A DNA stretch of 45,775 nt. It comes from Alphaproteobacteria bacterium (GTDB lineage Bacteria; Pseudomonadota; Alphaproteobacteria; Bin95). The first letter of the stretch is position 1. Each line of letters opens with the position of its first letter. This document shows positions 1-10,831 of the stretch, piece after piece. Below the pieces are notes generated by a model. That model did no database searches, was not told the origin of the DNA, and saw nothing but the letters and a program-made list of their open reading frames with translations. The stretch lies in assembly GCA_030833925.1 (NCBI GenBank), contig JAURGE010000019.1, forward strand, positions 1 through 45,775, given 5' to 3'. The translations under genes and the position numbers were made by a program.

Positions 1-877
1 CCCACAAAAAGCAGAACAGCACCGCTGCCGTCTTTGCTGCAAACCAAAAAATACCCGGCAGCCAATTAAAAGGAGGAATATCAAGAATAGGCAACCAACC
101 GCCGAGAAACAGCGTTACCGTCATTCCACTCATCAAAATCATGTTCGCATATTCTCCTAAGAAGAACAGCGCGAACGTCATTGCAGAATATTCGACGTTA
201 TAGCCCGATACCAACTCCGCCTCAGCTTCAGGCAAATCAAAAGGCGCACGGTTAGTTTCTGCCAAGGCAGAAACGAAAAATATCACAAACATTGGGAAAA
301 GTGGCACGGCGAACCAAAGTCCCTGCTGTGCCTTTACGATGTCTGTCAGATTGAGCGAACCGACACACAGAAGAACTGTAATGATTACAAATCCTATAGA
401 GACTTCATAGGAAACCATCTGTGCCGCGGAGCGGAGAGCCCCAAGAAAAGGATACCGTGAATTCGATGCCCAGCCTGCAATGATTATTCCGTAAACGCCC
501 AGAGAAGATATCGCGAAAAGGTAGAGGATGCCGACATTTATGTCGGCTAGAGCCCAGCCTTCATCGACTGGAATAACTGCCCATGCAACGAAGGCTAAGA
601 TAAAGGTCAGCATCGGCGCGGCAATAAACAATATTGGGTTAGCGCCTGCAGGAATTATGGTTTCCTTGGTTAAGAGCTTTAACCCGTCCGCAATCGGCTG
701 CAACATTCCAAAAGGCCCCACCACATTTGGACCACGGCGCAGTTGCATCGCAGCAATTACCTTCCGCTCAGCCAACGTCAAGTAGGCTACCGCACCCATC
801 AATGGAAGTACGATTGCAAGGATATGCAGTAAAATTATCAATGTAGGCCACGCATATGCGTCCCAGAAACTAGGCAT
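1..877 (-). CDS. nuoH: NADH-quinone oxidoreductase subunit H (3' end cut by window)
   Basis: This is the membrane subunit of complex I that helps form the quinone-binding chamber next to NuoB and NuoD. I translated it by hand from an ATG at 877. The N-terminus reads [13 protein letters not shown] and is followed by a hydrophobic helix. Family hallmarks follow in order: [16 protein letters not shown], then [19 protein letters not shown], then [20 protein letters not shown] in the conserved cytoplasmic loop, and several further membrane segments. About 292 residues are visible and the C-terminal part runs off the window. The start overlaps the nuoG stop by 8 bases, so the two are probably translationally coupled. 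Identification is firm. Confidence 0.95.
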   Translation of the reverse strand, partial: MPSFWDAYAWPTLIILLHILAIVLPLMGAVAYLTLAERKVIAAMQLRRGPNVVGPFGMLQPIADGLKLLTKETIIPAGANPILFIAAPMLTFILAFVAWAVIPVDEGWALADINVGILYLFAISSLGVYGIIIAGWASNSRYPFLGALRSAAQMVSYEVSIGFVIITVLLCVGSLNLTDIVKAQQGLWFAVPLFPMFVIFFVSALAETNRAPFDLPEAEAELVSGYNVEYSAMTFALFFLGEYANMILMSGMTVTLFLGGWLPILDIPPFNWLPGIFWFAAKTAAVLFCFLW

Positions 878-2894
878 GTGCTTTATCCTGTTCCTTGTTG
901 GTGACGGCCAGGAATTCCTGCACGCACTTTGCCATTGTTGGGCTTGCACGTGATACGGCACAAGTCATGTAGAAGTTTTGAACCGCCGATATGAACGGCT
1001 CATCGCTAATTGGGCCGGTTTGACCAAAATCGCCCCACTCGCCGCGGTTTTGCTCATCAATAGCGCCTAGCACAGGAACCTTTTCTATCATCTGCACCCG
1101 GAGATTAGCCAAGTCGTCAAATGGCAATTTCGCGCCCATCACTTCAGATAGAGCCCGGAAAATACTCCAATCCTCTCGAGCCTCACCTGGAGGAAAGACA
1201 GCTCTAAAAGCTCTTTGAGCACGTCCTTCGGTGTTAACGTAAGTACCATCTTTCTCTGTGTAGGCTGCACCAGGCAGAATGACGTCTGCCATTCCTGCCC
1301 CGACATCTCCGACAGCGCCTTGATAAATTACGAAGGCACCTTTTACATCCTGCGGGTCGATTTCATCGGCTCCCAGAAGAAACACCGTTTCAACATCACC
1401 AGACTTCACGCCCTCAAATATGCCGTTTACATCACGACCACTCGGTCCTGGTAGGAACGATAGGTCAAGCCCAGCCACACGAGAGGCGGCTGTATGCAAC
1501 ACCCCGAAACCGCACCACTCATCGTTAACAGTTGCGATAGAGCGGGCATGGGCAAGAACTGCTGCACCGTCCACTCGGGCCAGGGCCCCGGCACCGACAA
1601 TAACCATTGAATTTGAAGCGCCTGCAAGAAAATCAGCAGCTGTATCCATCGTAACTGTGTCTGTTGGATAAGTTTGCTCGCCTATTTTGCCAATGACGCC
1701 TACTTTAAAGCCTCCCTGAAGCCAACGCTTGCGGATACGTGCCCCGAACACCGCTGCTTCTCGCCGGGGGTCTGCCCCAATCAACAGCAGCCTGTCAGCA
1801 CTTTCGATCCCTAAGAGGCCCTCATTTAAAATGTAACCCCCGCGTGGAGTACCAGGCACTATCTTCATACCGTCCTGACGGCAGTCGATACTTTGTACGC
1901 CCATTCCTTCAAACAGAGACTTTGCGGCAAACATTGCCTCGGCATCAACCTGATCACCTGCGATAACAGCAACTTTTTCTGGTGAAGTCGCCTTTAATTT
2001 CTCAGCAACCACATTCAACGCTGCCTGCCAGCTTGTAGGCTTCAAACGACCATCAGCGCCACGAACATATGGCGTGTCCAATCGTTGACGTTTTAAGCCG
2101 TCAATCGCGAACCTCGTCTTATCAGAAATCCACTCTTCATTCACATCTTCGTTAAGTCGAGGAAGAACTCGAAGCACCTCCGGTCCTCGAGCATCAACCC
2201 GAATGTTTGAGCCGACTGCATCCATTACATCGATGCTTTCTGTCTTGGTTAGCTCCCAAGGCCGCGCAACAAATTCATAAGGCCTTGAGGTCAAGGCACC
2301 CACAGGGCACAGATCGATGATATTTCCTGAAAGCTCGGAGTCGATGCCGGCCTCTAGCGTGCTAATCTCAGTAGCCCCACCACGCCCAAGGGCTCCGATA
2401 GCGGGAACGCCAGCAATTTCATCTATAAAACGGACACAGCGCGTGCAATGGATGCATCGGGTCATAATCGTTTTGACCAGTGGCCCCATATACTTATCGG
2501 GCACTGCACGTTTCATCTCCTCATAGCGGCTCTCACCACCGCCATAAGACATCGCTTGGTCCTGAAGATCACACTCACCACCTTGGTCACATATTGGACA
2601 ATCAAGCGGGTGGTTGATCAGAAGCATCTCCATCACACCCTTTCGGGCATGCTCGACCATTGGGCTATTGGTAAAGACTTCCATGTTCTCGCCGGCAGGC
2701 ATAGCGCAAGATGCTGCTGGCTTTGGAGGGCCAGGTTTTATCTCCACCAAACACATGCGGCAGTTACCTGCAATGGACAAACGATCGTGGTAGCAGAAGC
2801 GCGGCACCTCTTTGCCCGTCGCCTCAATCGCCTGGAGCACAGTTGCACCCGCCGGAACTTCTACCTCGACCCCATCAACCGTAAGTTTTGGCAT
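870..2894 (-). CDS. nuoG: NADH-quinone oxidoreductase subunit G
   Basis: This is the large iron-sulfur subunit of the complex I peripheral arm, which passes electrons from NuoE/F toward NuoI/B. The 674 residues match the usual alphaproteobacterial length. The N-terminal [2Fe-2S] ligands are Cys34, Cys45, Cys48 and Cys63. The His-Cys3 cluster is His95, Cys99, Cys102 and Cys108. A [4Fe-4S] motif follows with Cys147, Cys150 and Cys153, plus a later Cys in [12 protein letters not shown]. The C-terminal half is the molybdopterin-oxidoreductase-like fold that has lost its cofactor in this family. It lies 12 bases after nuoF and overlaps nuoH. Confidence 0.97.
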   Translation of the reverse strand: MPKLTVDGVEVEVPAGATVLQAIEATGKEVPRFCYHDRLSIAGNCRMCLVEIKPGPPKPAASCAMPAGENMEVFTNSPMVEHARKGVMEMLLINHPLDCPICDQGGECDLQDQAMSYGGGESRYEEMKRAVPDKYMGPLVKTIMTRCIHCTRCVRFIDEIAGVPAIGALGRGGATEISTLEAGIDSELSGNIIDLCPVGALTSRPYEFVARPWELTKTESIDVMDAVGSNIRVDARGPEVLRVLPRLNEDVNEEWISDKTRFAIDGLKRQRLDTPYVRGADGRLKPTSWQAALNVVAEKLKATSPEKVAVIAGDQVDAEAMFAAKSLFEGMGVQSIDCRQDGMKIVPGTPRGGYILNEGLLGIESADRLLLIGADPRREAAVFGARIRKRWLQGGFKVGVIGKIGEQTYPTDTVTMDTAADFLAGASNSMVIVGAGALARVDGAAVLAHARSIATVNDEWCGFGVLHTAASRVAGLDLSFLPGPSGRDVNGIFEGVKSGDVETVFLLGADEIDPQDVKGAFVIYQGAVGDVGAGMADVILPGAAYTEKDGTYVNTEGRAQRAFRAVFPPGEAREDWSIFRALSEVMGAKLPFDDLANLRVQMIEKVPVLGAIDEQNRGEWGDFGQTGPISDEPFISAVQNFYMTCAVSRASPTMAKCVQEFLAVTNKEQDKAHA

Positions 2895-2906
2895 TTCCGA
2901 CTCTCC

Positions 2907-4190
2907 TTAGGCTGCGCGCGCGGCAGCCAAGCGCTCTTGAATGCGGCGCTCAAGTTCTGGCCGGAAGTGCCGGATCATGCCCTGAATTGGCCATGAACCG
3001 CCGTCACCGTGAGCACAGATAGTATGCCCTTCAATTTCCTTTGTGACCTGCTGCAACATATCTATTTCTTCAATGCGAGCATCGCCCGTCACCATCCTCT
3101 GCATAACACGATAGACCCAGCCGAAGCCCTCCCGACAAGGAGTGCATTGGCCACAGCTCTCATGCATGTAAAAGTAAGACAGTCGAGCAAATGCTTTAAC
3201 GATGTCTGTGGATTTATCCATCACGATGACGGCCGCCGTTCCCAAACCACTTTGATGCTCACGTAAACCGTCAAAATCCATTATAGCCGTATCGCAAATA
3301 TGCTTCGGAAGCACTGGCGTTGATGAACCTCCAGGAATAACGGCTAAAAGGTTATCCCAACCCCCACGAACACCTCCAGCATGCCGCTCTATTAATTCCT
3401 TGAGCGTTATGCCCATGGACTCTTCAACGTTACATGGCGTGTTAACATGCCCAGAGATACAAAAAAGTTTGGTCCCAGCGTTGTTTTCACGTCCAAAACT
3501 AGAAAACCACGCAGCGCCGCGACGCAGAATAGTTGGCGCTGCCGCAATAGTCTCAACGTTATTCACCGTGGTTGGACGTCCGTAGAGCCCCGCCATTGCT
3601 GGGAATGGCGGCTTCAAACGGGGCTGGCCTTTCTTGCCTTCTAGACTCTCTATAAGCGCCGTTTCCTCGCCACAAATGTATGCACCAGCGCCCCGATGCA
3701 GATAGAGGTCAAAATCATAACTGGCCCCGCAAGCATTCTTGCCGAGCAGGCCCGCATCGTAGGCCTCCTGGATTGCCGCATCGAGAATATTGGCCTCGTT
3801 ATGAAATTCACCCCGAATATAAATGTAACCGGCCGTTGCCCCTAATCCGACGCCTGCCAGCAAGCAACCCTCAACTAACTTATGAGGATCATTGCGGATG
3901 ATATCTCGGTCTTTGCAGGTGCCAGGCTCACCCTCGTCGGCATTCACTACTAGATAACGAGGCTTTCCATCGTCGTTCTTGGGCATGAATGACCACTTGA
4001 GACCTGTTGGAAATCCAGCTCCACCTCGACCTCGCATGCCCGAGGCTTTCATCTCCTCAACAATCCAATCGCGTCCCTTAGCGATGATTTCCTTAGTGCC
4101 ATCCCAGTCGCCACGTTTTTTTGCAGCGTCTAAGTTCCAAGTATCTGCACCGTAAAGGTTTGTGAAGATTCGATCTTTTAGGTCTAACAT
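2907..4190 (-). CDS. nuoF: NADH-quinone oxidoreductase subunit F
   Basis: This is the NADH-oxidising flavoprotein subunit of complex I. The 427 residues carry [13 protein letters not shown] (about 54-66) for NADH binding, [13 protein letters not shown] (about 82-94) for FMN binding, and the N3 [4Fe-4S] ligands Cys346, Cys349, Cys352 (ESCGQCTPC) and Cys392. Length and motif spacing are normal for the family. It sits between nuoE (26 bases upstream) and nuoG in the same operon. No oddities were seen. Confidence 0.97.
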   Translation of the reverse strand: MLDLKDRIFTNLYGADTWNLDAAKKRGDWDGTKEIIAKGRDWIVEEMKASGMRGRGGAGFPTGLKWSFMPKNDDGKPRYLVVNADEGEPGTCKDRDIIRNDPHKLVEGCLLAGVGLGATAGYIYIRGEFHNEANILDAAIQEAYDAGLLGKNACGASYDFDLYLHRGAGAYICGEETALIESLEGKKGQPRLKPPFPAMAGLYGRPTTVNNVETIAAAPTILRRGAAWFSSFGRENNAGTKLFCISGHVNTPCNVEESMGITLKELIERHAGGVRGGWDNLLAVIPGGSSTPVLPKHICDTAIMDFDGLREHQSGLGTAAVIVMDKSTDIVKAFARLSYFYMHESCGQCTPCREGFGWVYRVMQRMVTGDARIEEIDMLQQVTKEIEGHTICAHGDGGSWPIQGMIRHFRPELERRIQERLAAARAA

Positions 4191-4216
4191 CAGGCTGGCT
4201 TCTGGCTTCTTTTTAA

Positions 4217-4801
4217 TCAGGCTTTCGCCGGTTCGGAACCACGACGCTCACTTAAAGGCCCAGGCTTTGGCGGTTCACCCGCCTTAAAGGCCTCGAGCAA
4301 GCGCTTAGTCGATTCATAATTCAGATCTTCGTAATAGTCGTCGTTAATTTGCACGACAGGCGCATTTACACATGCCCCTGCACATTCGACTTCATGTAAG
4401 GAAAAAGCTCCATCACTGGTGGTCTCCCCCATGCCAATGCCAAGGCTTTCTTTGCAAGCCTTAACCACGTCATCAGACCCTCGGAGCCAACAAGGCGTTG
4501 TGGTACACACGTGTACTTTGGTTTTACCCTTCGGGGCGAGAAAATACATCGTATAAAAAGTTGCAACTTCCCAAACACGTATCGACGGCATCTCCAACAT
4601 GTCGGCGATATATTCGATGGCTGCTCTCGGCACCCATCCACCATTCTGACGTTGAGCTAGGTCAAGAAGCGGCATTACAGCGCTCTGCTGCTTGCGCTCA
4701 GGATATTTTGCGATCGTGCTCTTAGCTTTGGCCAGATTTTCTTCTGTAAAAGCGAAGGAACTGGGCTGAAGGTGGTCTGGCGCGATTTCTATACCGCTCA
4801 T
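4217..4801 (-). CDS. nuoE: NADH-quinone oxidoreductase subunit E
   Basis: This is the 24 kDa-type subunit with a thioredoxin-like fold and the N1a [2Fe-2S] cluster. The four ligands are visible as Cys99, Cys104 (CTTTPC), Cys140 and Cys144 (ECAGAC). The protein is 194 residues, with a short Pro-rich tail after the domain. Its ATG at 4801 overlaps the TGA of nuoD in an ATGA junction, which indicates translational coupling and supports this start. Confidence 0.96.
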   Translation of the reverse strand: MSGIEIAPDHLQPSSFAFTEENLAKAKSTIAKYPERKQQSAVMPLLDLAQRQNGGWVPRAAIEYIADMLEMPSIRVWEVATFYTMYFLAPKGKTKVHVCTTTPCWLRGSDDVVKACKESLGIGMGETTSDGAFSLHEVECAGACVNAPVVQINDDYYEDLNYESTKRLLEAFKAGEPPKPGPLSERRGSEPAKA

Positions 4802-5976
4802 CGATCGACCTCCCCAAAGACTATGTCCATAGAACCGAGGATGGCCACACTATCTGCGAGCATATGTCCCTTGGAGCAAAATTCCATCGCCTGAAGATGA
4901 GCAAATCCCGGAGCTCGTATTTTGCATCGATAAGGCTTATTTGTGCCATCAGATACCAAATAAACGCCGAATTCACCTTTCGGTGCTTCTACAGCGGTAT
5001 ATGTCTCGCCCGGCGGGACATGGAAGCCCTCAGTGTACAATTTAAAGTGGTGGATCAGAGCTTCCATTGATTGTTTCATATCGCCCCGACGGGGCGGAGC
5101 AATTTTGGCATCTTCCGCGAGCACAGGACCATCGGGCATTGCTGCAATGCATTGTCGAATTATCTTCAGGCTCTGAGCCATTTCTTCAACGCGACAAACA
5201 TAACGATCATAACAATCGCCGTTTTTTCCGATCGGAACATCGAAATCAAACTGGTCATAAACGTCGTAAGGCTGTGATCGCCTTAGGTCCCACGCAACCC
5301 CGGACCCTCTGAGCATGGGACCGGTAAAACCCCAATCAATTGCGTCTTTTGCTGAGACGATACCGACATCGACAGTGCGCTGCTTAAATATGCGGTTACC
5401 ATCGAGAAGATGGCGCATGTCATCGACGAACTTCGGAAATTGGTCACACCAAGCAGAAATTTCATCCAACATTCCAGCAGGCAAGTCTTGATGAACACCA
5501 CCTGGTCTAAAATAAGCTGCATGAAGACGCGCACCTGACACGCCCTCGTAGAATTCCATCAATTTTTCGCGTTGCTCAAAACCCCAAAGCATTGGGGTCA
5601 TAGCGCCAACGTCCATCGCAAAAGCTGTAATATTTAAAAGATGATTCAGAACACGACTTATCTCTGCAAAGAGCACCCTTACGTATTGACCACGAGGGGG
5701 CGGTGCAATGCCAAGAAGTTTCTCAACAGCTAAGCAATAAGCATGCTCCTGAGACATCGGCGCAACATAGTCTAGCCGATCAAAGTATGGCATTGCCTGA
5801 AGATAAGTCTTGTACTCAATTAGTTTTTCTGTCCCGCGATGCAGCAATCCAATGTGGCTATCAATCCGGTCAACAATCTCGCCATCAAGCTCCATAACCA
5901 TGCGAAGCACGCCGTGCGCTGCAGGGTGCTGGGGCCCAAAGTTGATCGTGTAATTTTTTATGTGAGCTTCAGCCAT
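4798..5976 (-). CDS. nuoD: NADH-quinone oxidoreductase subunit D
   Basis: This is the 49 kDa-type subunit that, with NuoB, forms the quinone reduction site. An open frame extends upstream to 6024, but that stretch overlaps nuoC. The start at 5976 ([20 protein letters not shown]) fits the family N-terminus and follows the nuoC stop by 4 bases, so I chose it. Key features are [12 protein letters not shown] at the N-terminus, the RGTEKL motif, and the conserved C-terminus ending FGEVDR. The length of 392 residues is typical. Confidence 0.95.
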   Translation of the reverse strand: MAEAHIKNYTINFGPQHPAAHGVLRMVMELDGEIVDRIDSHIGLLHRGTEKLIEYKTYLQAMPYFDRLDYVAPMSQEHAYCLAVEKLLGIAPPPRGQYVRVLFAEISRVLNHLLNITAFAMDVGAMTPMLWGFEQREKLMEFYEGVSGARLHAAYFRPGGVHQDLPAGMLDEISAWCDQFPKFVDDMRHLLDGNRIFKQRTVDVGIVSAKDAIDWGFTGPMLRGSGVAWDLRRSQPYDVYDQFDFDVPIGKNGDCYDRYVCRVEEMAQSLKIIRQCIAAMPDGPVLAEDAKIAPPRRGDMKQSMEALIHHFKLYTEGFHVPPGETYTAVEAPKGEFGVYLVSDGTNKPYRCKIRAPGFAHLQAMEFCSKGHMLADSVAILGSMDIVFGEVDR

Positions 5977-5980
5977 ATCG

Positions 5981-6592
5981 TCAGTCCGTCTTCTCGGCTG
6001 ATTTATCTTCAACCTTTTCATCACCTGGAAGCTCGCGCGGGGTCCCTTCCCAAGGGCTTAAAAAGTCGAAGGATCTAAATTCCTGCGGCAATCGAACGGG
6101 TTCGTACACGACGCGCTTTTCTTCGTCATCATAGCGAACCTCCACATGCCCCGTCATCGGAAAATCCTTGCGGAGGGGATGACCCTCGAAGCCATAGTCA
6201 GTCAAGATGCGACGAAGATCCGGATGGTCAGCAAAAAAGACCCCGTATAGGTCCCATACTTCCCGTTCAAACCAATTGGCTGAGGAAAACACCTCCGCAA
6301 CGGATGGCACAGGCGTGTCCTCGTCCGTGGTGACTTTAACTCGAACGCGGTGATTTTGCCTTAGGCTCAATAGGTTATAAACAACCTCGAACCGCTCTTC
6401 CCGACTGGGATAATCGACTCCGCATACGTCTACCAGCATCTTGCAATCTGCTGTGCTATCGTCGCGTAAAAAAGTCAGAGCTCTAACGATGGCATCCCGC
6501 CGTACAGTCAAAACCAATTCATTCAATTGGACTTCGCGACTTACGAGGATATCACCAATTGATTCGGCAATGTGCTCTGAGAGGTTTTGCAT
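5981..6592 (-). CDS. nuoC: NADH-quinone oxidoreductase subunit C
   Basis: This is the 30 kDa-type subunit of the complex I peripheral arm. The 203-residue protein shows the family core ([20 protein letters not shown]) and the signature [20 protein letters not shown] followed by GHPLRKDFP. It is a separate gene and not fused to nuoD, unlike in enterobacteria. The ATG at 6592 has a purine-rich GGAAGAAG ribosome site just upstream. Confidence 0.96.
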   Translation of the reverse strand: MQNLSEHIAESIGDILVSREVQLNELVLTVRRDAIVRALTFLRDDSTADCKMLVDVCGVDYPSREERFEVVYNLLSLRQNHRVRVKVTTDEDTPVPSVAEVFSSANWFEREVWDLYGVFFADHPDLRRILTDYGFEGHPLRKDFPMTGHVEVRYDDEEKRVVYEPVRLPQEFRSFDFLSPWEGTPRELPGDEKVEDKSAEKTD

Positions 6593-6613
6593 GTCTTCTT
6601 CCGTCTCAGCCCA

Positions 6614-7153
6614 TTATCGCAACAGCGTGCCAGTACGTTTAATTTTCTTTTGGAGCTGCAAAACACCATAAAGAAGCGCTTCAGCCGTCGGCGGGCAACC
6701 TGGCACGTAAACATCAACTGGGACAATTCGATCACAGCCGCGAACAACTGAATAACTGTAATGGTAATAACCCCCGCCATTGGCGCATGATCCCATTGAA
6801 ATCACCCAGCGCGGTTCGGCCATCTGGTCATAAACCTTACGCAGCGCAGGAGCCATCTTATTGGTAAGCGTGCCAGCAACGATCATCACATCGGACTGAC
6901 GTGGACTTGGCCTAAAGACCACGCCGAAGCGATCGAGGTCGTACCTTGAGCAAGCGGTATGCATCATCTCAACAGCACAACAAGCAAGTCCAAATGTCAT
7001 AGGCCAAAGTGATCCTGACCGCGCCCAATTAACTAAATTATCGAGCTGAGCCACCACGAAGCCCTTGTCTTCCAGTTCACCTGTAACGCCTTTTAGAATG
7101 GCGTCCTGCTCAGCTCCAGGACCGACGAGGCCTACTTTGTCCATCACTCCCAT
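6614..7153 (-). CDS. nuoB: NADH-quinone oxidoreductase subunit B
   Basis: This subunit carries cluster N2, the last iron-sulfur centre before quinone. The ligands are visible as the tandem Cys58-Cys59 ([11 protein letters not shown]), Cys123 ([12 protein letters not shown]) and Cys153 ([14 protein letters not shown]), counted from the start used here. The start is uncertain. An ATG at 7153 overlaps the nuoA end, another ATG at 7144 forms a TGATG junction with the nuoA stop, and an upstream ATG at 7174 is also open. All give a complete NuoB core. Confidence 0.93.
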   Translation of the reverse strand: MGVMDKVGLVGPGAEQDAILKGVTGELEDKGFVVAQLDNLVNWARSGSLWPMTFGLACCAVEMMHTACSRYDLDRFGVVFRPSPRQSDVMIVAGTLTNKMAPALRKVYDQMAEPRWVISMGSCANGGGYYHYSYSVVRGCDRIVPVDVYVPGCPPTAEALLYGVLQLQKKIKRTGTLLR

Positions 7154-7518
7154 TCCAATGCGCCCTTTTTCCATTCGTATATAAAGCCGATCGTCAAAAT
7201 GCCTAGAAAAGCCATCATTGACCAGAAGCCAAATAAACCGATGTCACCTAAAGCCACTGCCCAGGGAAAAAGAAATGCAACCTCAAGGTCAAAAATAATG
7301 AAAAGAATGGCGACGAGGTAAAATCTTACATCAAATTTTCCCCGGCTGTCTGTGAATGCTTCAAAGCCGCACTCGTATGCCGACACCTTTTCTGGATCAG
7401 GCTTCTGCCGAGCAATTATGAAAGAAGCGGAAACCGCCGCTACAGCCACGCCGGTAGCCACGCCAAAAAAAATCAATATTGGTAAATACTCCCGCAGCAG
7501 ATCATCTAGACCAGCCAT
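7144..7518 (-). CDS. nuoA: NADH-quinone oxidoreductase subunit A
   Basis: This is the small membrane subunit of complex I with three transmembrane helices. The open frame starts at 7599, but the real start is almost certainly the ATG at 7518 ([18 protein letters not shown]), which has AGGAG 8 bases upstream. It gives 124 residues. Hallmarks are [35 protein letters not shown] and the C-terminal [11 protein letters not shown]. It is the first gene of the nuo operon in this window. Confidence 0.95.
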   Translation of the reverse strand: MAGLDDLLREYLPILIFFGVATGVAVAAVSASFIIARQKPDPEKVSAYECGFEAFTDSRGKFDVRFYLVAILFIIFDLEVAFLFPWAVALGDIGLFGFWSMMAFLGILTIGFIYEWKKGALEWE

Positions 7519-7570
7519 GGCGCTTCTCCTGTTATTGACACCGGCGAATTTAAAATCCCCGCGCGGCCGC

Positions 7571-7599
7571 ACTTTAGTCATGGAATCCCTAGATCGCAA
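7571..7599 (-). promoter_or_regulatory. possible sigma70-type promoter for the nuo operon
   Basis: Reading the minus strand, TTGCGA (7599-7594) is followed after 17 bases by TAAAGT (7576-7571). Each hexamer matches the consensus at four of six positions. It lies about 50 bases upstream of the nuoA start. This is a by-eye match only and other placements are possible. Confidence 0.3.
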
Positions 7600-7656
7600 T
7601 CACACTTCGACTGCTGCGACCTTCACGACTTTCCACTTCTTTTTTTAGGGCGACTG

Positions 7657-7684
7657 TTGACTCGTTCAAGGAACCTCATACGTT
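7657..7684 (+). promoter_or_regulatory. possible sigma70-type promoter for the gcv riboswitch transcript
   Basis: TTGACT at 7657-7662 and TACGTT at 7679-7684 are separated by 16 bases. They lie about 20 bases upstream of the first riboswitch stem, which is where a leader promoter would be expected. The -10 match is weak. Confidence 0.35.
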
Positions 7685-7702
7685 TCCATCAACAAAGCCG
7701 AT

Positions 7703-7920
7703 GACCCTCACGGGAGAGCGCTACCATAAAGTTTGTTTCGCAGACTGGTAGCCGCCGAAGGAGCAACCGCCCCGGAAACTCTCAGGCACCAAGGACCGTT
7801 GGGGTCGGCAACTCTGGAAAGTGAGTGAGGAGGTTTCGGCCGAATCACTCCACCGAAGATGCAAACTTAGGTTGACCGTGATCAACTTGAGAGAATCTTT
7901 CAGGTCCCGATGACAGAGGG
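7703..7920 (+). ncRNA. tandem glycine riboswitch (two aptamers)
   Basis: This cis-acting leader RNA binds glycine and controls the downstream gcv genes. Aptamer 1 spans about 7703-7806. Its P1 stem is GACCC (7703-7707) with GGGTC (7802-7806), and it holds the core strings CGGGAGAGC, GCCGAAGGAGCAA and ACTCTCAGGCACC. Aptamer 2 spans about 7810-7920. Its P1 is CTCTG (7812-7816) with CAGAG (7914-7918), and it holds CACCGAAGATGCAAAC and the degenerate GAATCTTTCAGGTC. The short linker between aptamers is typical of the family. A hairpin CCAGG/CCTGG (7931-7946) follows and may belong to the expression platform before the gcvT ribosome site. Confidence 0.93.
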
Positions 7921-7976
7921 GGTCGATGCGCCAGGTTGAACCCTGGTGAGTCGAGACTCTGAGTCGGAGACACGCT

Positions 7977-9077
7977 TTGTCAGATACTGCACTGCTAAAG
8001 ACACCACTGCATCGGCTCCATTTGGAGCTCGGAGCTAAAATGGTTGGCTTTGCTGGCTACGATATGCCCGTACAGTATCCAATGGGAGTGCTTGAAGAAC
8101 ACAAACATTGTCGAAATGCGGCAGGACTGTTCGACGTGTCTCACATGGGGCAAGTCCGGTTGGAAGGCAGTAACGCAGCAGTTGCCTTAGAAAAAATTGT
8201 TCCAGCGGATGTTCAGGGCCTGGAAAAAGACCGCATGCGCTACACCATGTTCACCAGTGATTCGGGTGGTGTTCTGGACGATCTAATCGTTTTGAATCGC
8301 GGCGATCACTTATTTTTGGTGGTTAACGCTGCCTGCAAGCATGAAGATTTAGCCCTGATGAAAGAACATCTGAGAGGGTTGAAAATTTCCTACCTTGAAA
8401 ACCGGGCGCTCCTGGCACTGCAGGGACCAAAAGCCGTTACTGTGATGTCTAGGATAGCTCCCAATGCTGCCGAGATGCCTTTCATGTCAGCAACAGAGTT
8501 TGAAATTGCTGGTTTTAACTGCCTGGTTACGCGTTCCGGCTACACCGGGGAAGACGGATTTGAAATTGGGTTGGAAAATAATGGAGCCGAAGCAGTGGCC
8601 CGCTTCTTACTTGATCAAGAGGAAGTTGCCCCGATTGGACTAGGAGCTAGAGACTCACTTAGGCTCGAAGCAGGTTTATGTCTTTACGGACACGACCTTG
8701 ATCAGAACACCTCACCCATAGAAGCGGGACTTGCCTGGACGATCGGCAACAGACGCCGAAAAGACGGAGGCTTCCAGGGCTATGATCGAATAAATAGAGA
8801 ATTAACCCACAAGCCTTCCCGCCGTCGCGTTGGCATCCGTCCCGATGGCCGTGTAATCGCTCGTGAAGGCGTCGAAATTCAGGTAGATGGGCACACCATA
8901 GGAACCGTTACTAGCGGCGGATTTGGGCCAAGCTCGGAGTGTCCAATTGCTATGGGATATGTCGCTAGCGAATTCGCAACCGTAGGAAGAAAAGTTGAAC
9001 TTTTGGTCCGCGGTCAAGCTCGCCCAGGCGAGATAGTTAAACTCCCTTTCCACCCTCACCGCTACTTTAAAGGCTAA
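7977..9077 (+). CDS. gcvT: aminomethyltransferase (glycine cleavage T protein)
   Basis: The T protein releases ammonia from the aminomethyl-lipoyl H protein and transfers the one-carbon unit to tetrahydrofolate. The 366 residues show the folate-binding core [10 protein letters not shown] near the N-terminus, [10 protein letters not shown], the [10 protein letters not shown] motif and the C-terminal barrel domain. The start is a TTG at 7977 preceded by GGAGA at 7966-7970 with six bases of spacing; no better ATG fits the family N-terminus. It is the first gene after the riboswitch. Confidence 0.96.
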   Translation: MSDTALLKTPLHRLHLELGAKMVGFAGYDMPVQYPMGVLEEHKHCRNAAGLFDVSHMGQVRLEGSNAAVALEKIVPADVQGLEKDRMRYTMFTSDSGGVLDDLIVLNRGDHLFLVVNAACKHEDLALMKEHLRGLKISYLENRALLALQGPKAVTVMSRIAPNAAEMPFMSATEFEIAGFNCLVTRSGYTGEDGFEIGLENNGAEAVARFLLDQEEVAPIGLGARDSLRLEAGLCLYGHDLDQNTSPIEAGLAWTIGNRRRKDGGFQGYDRINRELTHKPSRRRVGIRPDGRVIAREGVEIQVDGHTIGTVTSGGFGPSSECPIAMGYVASEFATVGRKVELLVRGQARPGEIVKLPFHPHRYFKG

Positions 9078-9088
9078 GGAACTCCAAA

Positions 9089-9460
9089 ATGACGGACATT
9101 CTTTTTTCCGAAGAGCACGAATGGGTTCGTGTAGATGGCGATGTAGCTACATGCGGCATTAGCGAATACGCTCAAGTACAACTTGGCGATGTTGTGTTCG
9201 TAGATTTGCCGACACTTGGTGCTGAAGTGAACAAAGATGATGACTGCGCGGTCGTCGAATCTGTCAAAGCAGCGAGTGACGTTTATGCACCTGTCTCCGG
9301 AGAAGTTATTGAAATCAATGAAGCACTCGAAACCGACCCCGGCTTAGTCAATTCCGATGCTCAGGGCGATGGGTGGTTTTTCAAAGTAAAAATTTCAGAC
9401 GCTTCGGAACTAGAAGGTCTGATGGACGAGGCTGCTTACGCAAAATTCTGCAAAGGCTAA
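9089..9460 (+). CDS. gcvH: glycine cleavage system H protein
   Basis: This is the lipoyl carrier that shuttles the aminomethyl group between the P, T and L proteins. It is 123 residues long. The lipoylation site is Lys60 within [12 protein letters not shown], and the N-terminus has the typical [11 protein letters not shown]. It lies 11 bases after gcvT with an AAGGA ribosome site, in one operon. Confidence 0.97.
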   Translation: MTDILFSEEHEWVRVDGDVATCGISEYAQVQLGDVVFVDLPTLGAEVNKDDDCAVVESVKAASDVYAPVSGEVIEINEALETDPGLVNSDAQGDGWFFKVKISDASELEGLMDEAAYAKFCKG

Positions 9461-9481
9461 GACCTTAGAGGAACAGCTATC

Positions 9482-10831
9482 ATGCGTTATTTACCGCTAA
9501 CCGACGCCAATAGACAGGAGATGCTTTCTGCAATTGGAGTGTCGAAGATTGATGATCTTTTTTCAGATGTGCCAGCAGGTGCGCTGCTAGATAAGCCTGT
9601 TGACCTGCCTCATGGAAAATCTGAAATGGAGGTGGAAAGGGAGATGGCATCGCTTGCAAAGCGCAACATCTCCACAGGAACAGTACCCAGCTTTCTAGGT
9701 ACTGGCGCCTATCGCCACCATGTGCCTGCAACAGTCGATTACGTAATTCAACGCGGCGAATTCCTCACTGCATACACACCCTACCAGCCAGAAATAGCAC
9801 AAGGCACCTTGCAGGCGCTGTTCGAGTTTCAGACACAAGTTGCCCTTCTTACGGGCATGGATGTTGCAAACGCCTCATTGTACGACGGGGCTACCGCAAC
9901 TGCAGAAGCCGCTTTGATGGCGAATAGGGTGACACGTAGGGAAAAAATCCTCGCCTCTGGCAACCTTCATCCACACTATGCGGGCACAGTTGATACTCTT
10001 GCTCGACAGACCGGCTTTACATTTAAAGGATCATCTCCTTCCCCGGCTGGCAGCGATATTGCTGCGCTAAAGGATCAAATCGACTCCGAGACCAGCGCAG
10101 TAATTGTTCAATATCCAGACATCTTTGGTCACATCGTCGATTTCACGAGTTTAGCTGAGGCGGCTCATGCAGCAGGTGCGCTGCTAATTGTGGTTACGAC
10201 CGAGATTGTATCGCTTGGCGCAATTAAAGCTCCTGGTTCAATGGGGGCAGACATTGCGGTAGCAGAGGGCCAGTCAATCGGTAACGCGTTGAATTTTGGA
10301 GGCCCTCACGTAGGTCTTTTTGCCTGCAGAGAGAAGCTTATACGCCAAATGCCGGGACGGCTGTGCGGAGAAACCGTTGATGCTGAGGGGAGACGAGGTT
10401 TTGTGCTTACGCTCTCAACCCGCGAGCAACATATCCGTCGAGCTAAGGCAACGAGTAACATATGCACTAATGCAGGTCTTTGCGCTCTCGCATTTACTGT
10501 GCACATGACACTGTTAGGAGAAACAGGTTTCAAAGAATTGGCAGCTTTGAATCATGCCCGAGCCAGCCAGCTCGTAGATCGACTCATAGAAATTCCAGGG
10601 GTTGAACTGCTAACACCCGCTTTCTTCAATGAATTCGCCGTGAGGCTGCCGAAGAAAGCCGCAGAGGTCGTTCAAGTGATGGCTGACTCCGGGGTTTTAG
10701 GAGGGGTGCCCGCTTCTCGGCTTTGGCCATCCTCAGACCTCAATGACATTCTCATCATTGCCGCCACAGAAACCAATACTGATGCTGATATAGATGCCCT
10801 CGTAAACGCGTTGGAAGGAGCGCTTGCCTAA
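9482..10831 (+). CDS. gcvPA: glycine dehydrogenase (decarboxylating) subunit 1
   Basis: This is the N-terminal-type half of the split glycine decarboxylase (P protein). It forms the heterodimer with GcvPB that decarboxylates glycine. The 449 residues carry the family strings [41 protein letters not shown] and [11 protein letters not shown]. It lacks the PLP lysine, as expected for this subunit. It starts 21 bases after gcvH and its stop overlaps the gcvPB start (TAATG). Confidence 0.96.
   Translation: MRYLPLTDANRQEMLSAIGVSKIDDLFSDVPAGALLDKPVDLPHGKSEMEVEREMASLAKRNISTGTVPSFLGTGAYRHHVPATVDYVIQRGEFLTAYTPYQPEIAQGTLQALFEFQTQVALLTGMDVANASLYDGATATAEAALMANRVTRREKILASGNLHPHYAGTVDTLARQTGFTFKGSSPSPAGSDIAALKDQIDSETSAVIVQYPDIFGHIVDFTSLAEAAHAAGALLIVVTTEIVSLGAIKAPGSMGADIAVAEGQSIGNALNFGGPHVGLFACREKLIRQMPGRLCGETVDAEGRRGFVLTLSTREQHIRRAKATSNICTNAGLCALAFTVHMTLLGETGFKELAALNHARASQLVDRLIEIPGVELLTPAFFNEFAVRLPKKAAEVVQVMADSGVLGGVPASRLWPSSDLNDILIIAATETNTDADIDALVNALEGALA

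Noticed and set aside
7931-7959. Rho-independent terminator in the riboswitch expression platform
   Set aside because: A CCAGG/CCTGG hairpin and GAGTC/GACTC repeats are present but no U-run follows, so control at translation is as likely; not annotated as a terminator.
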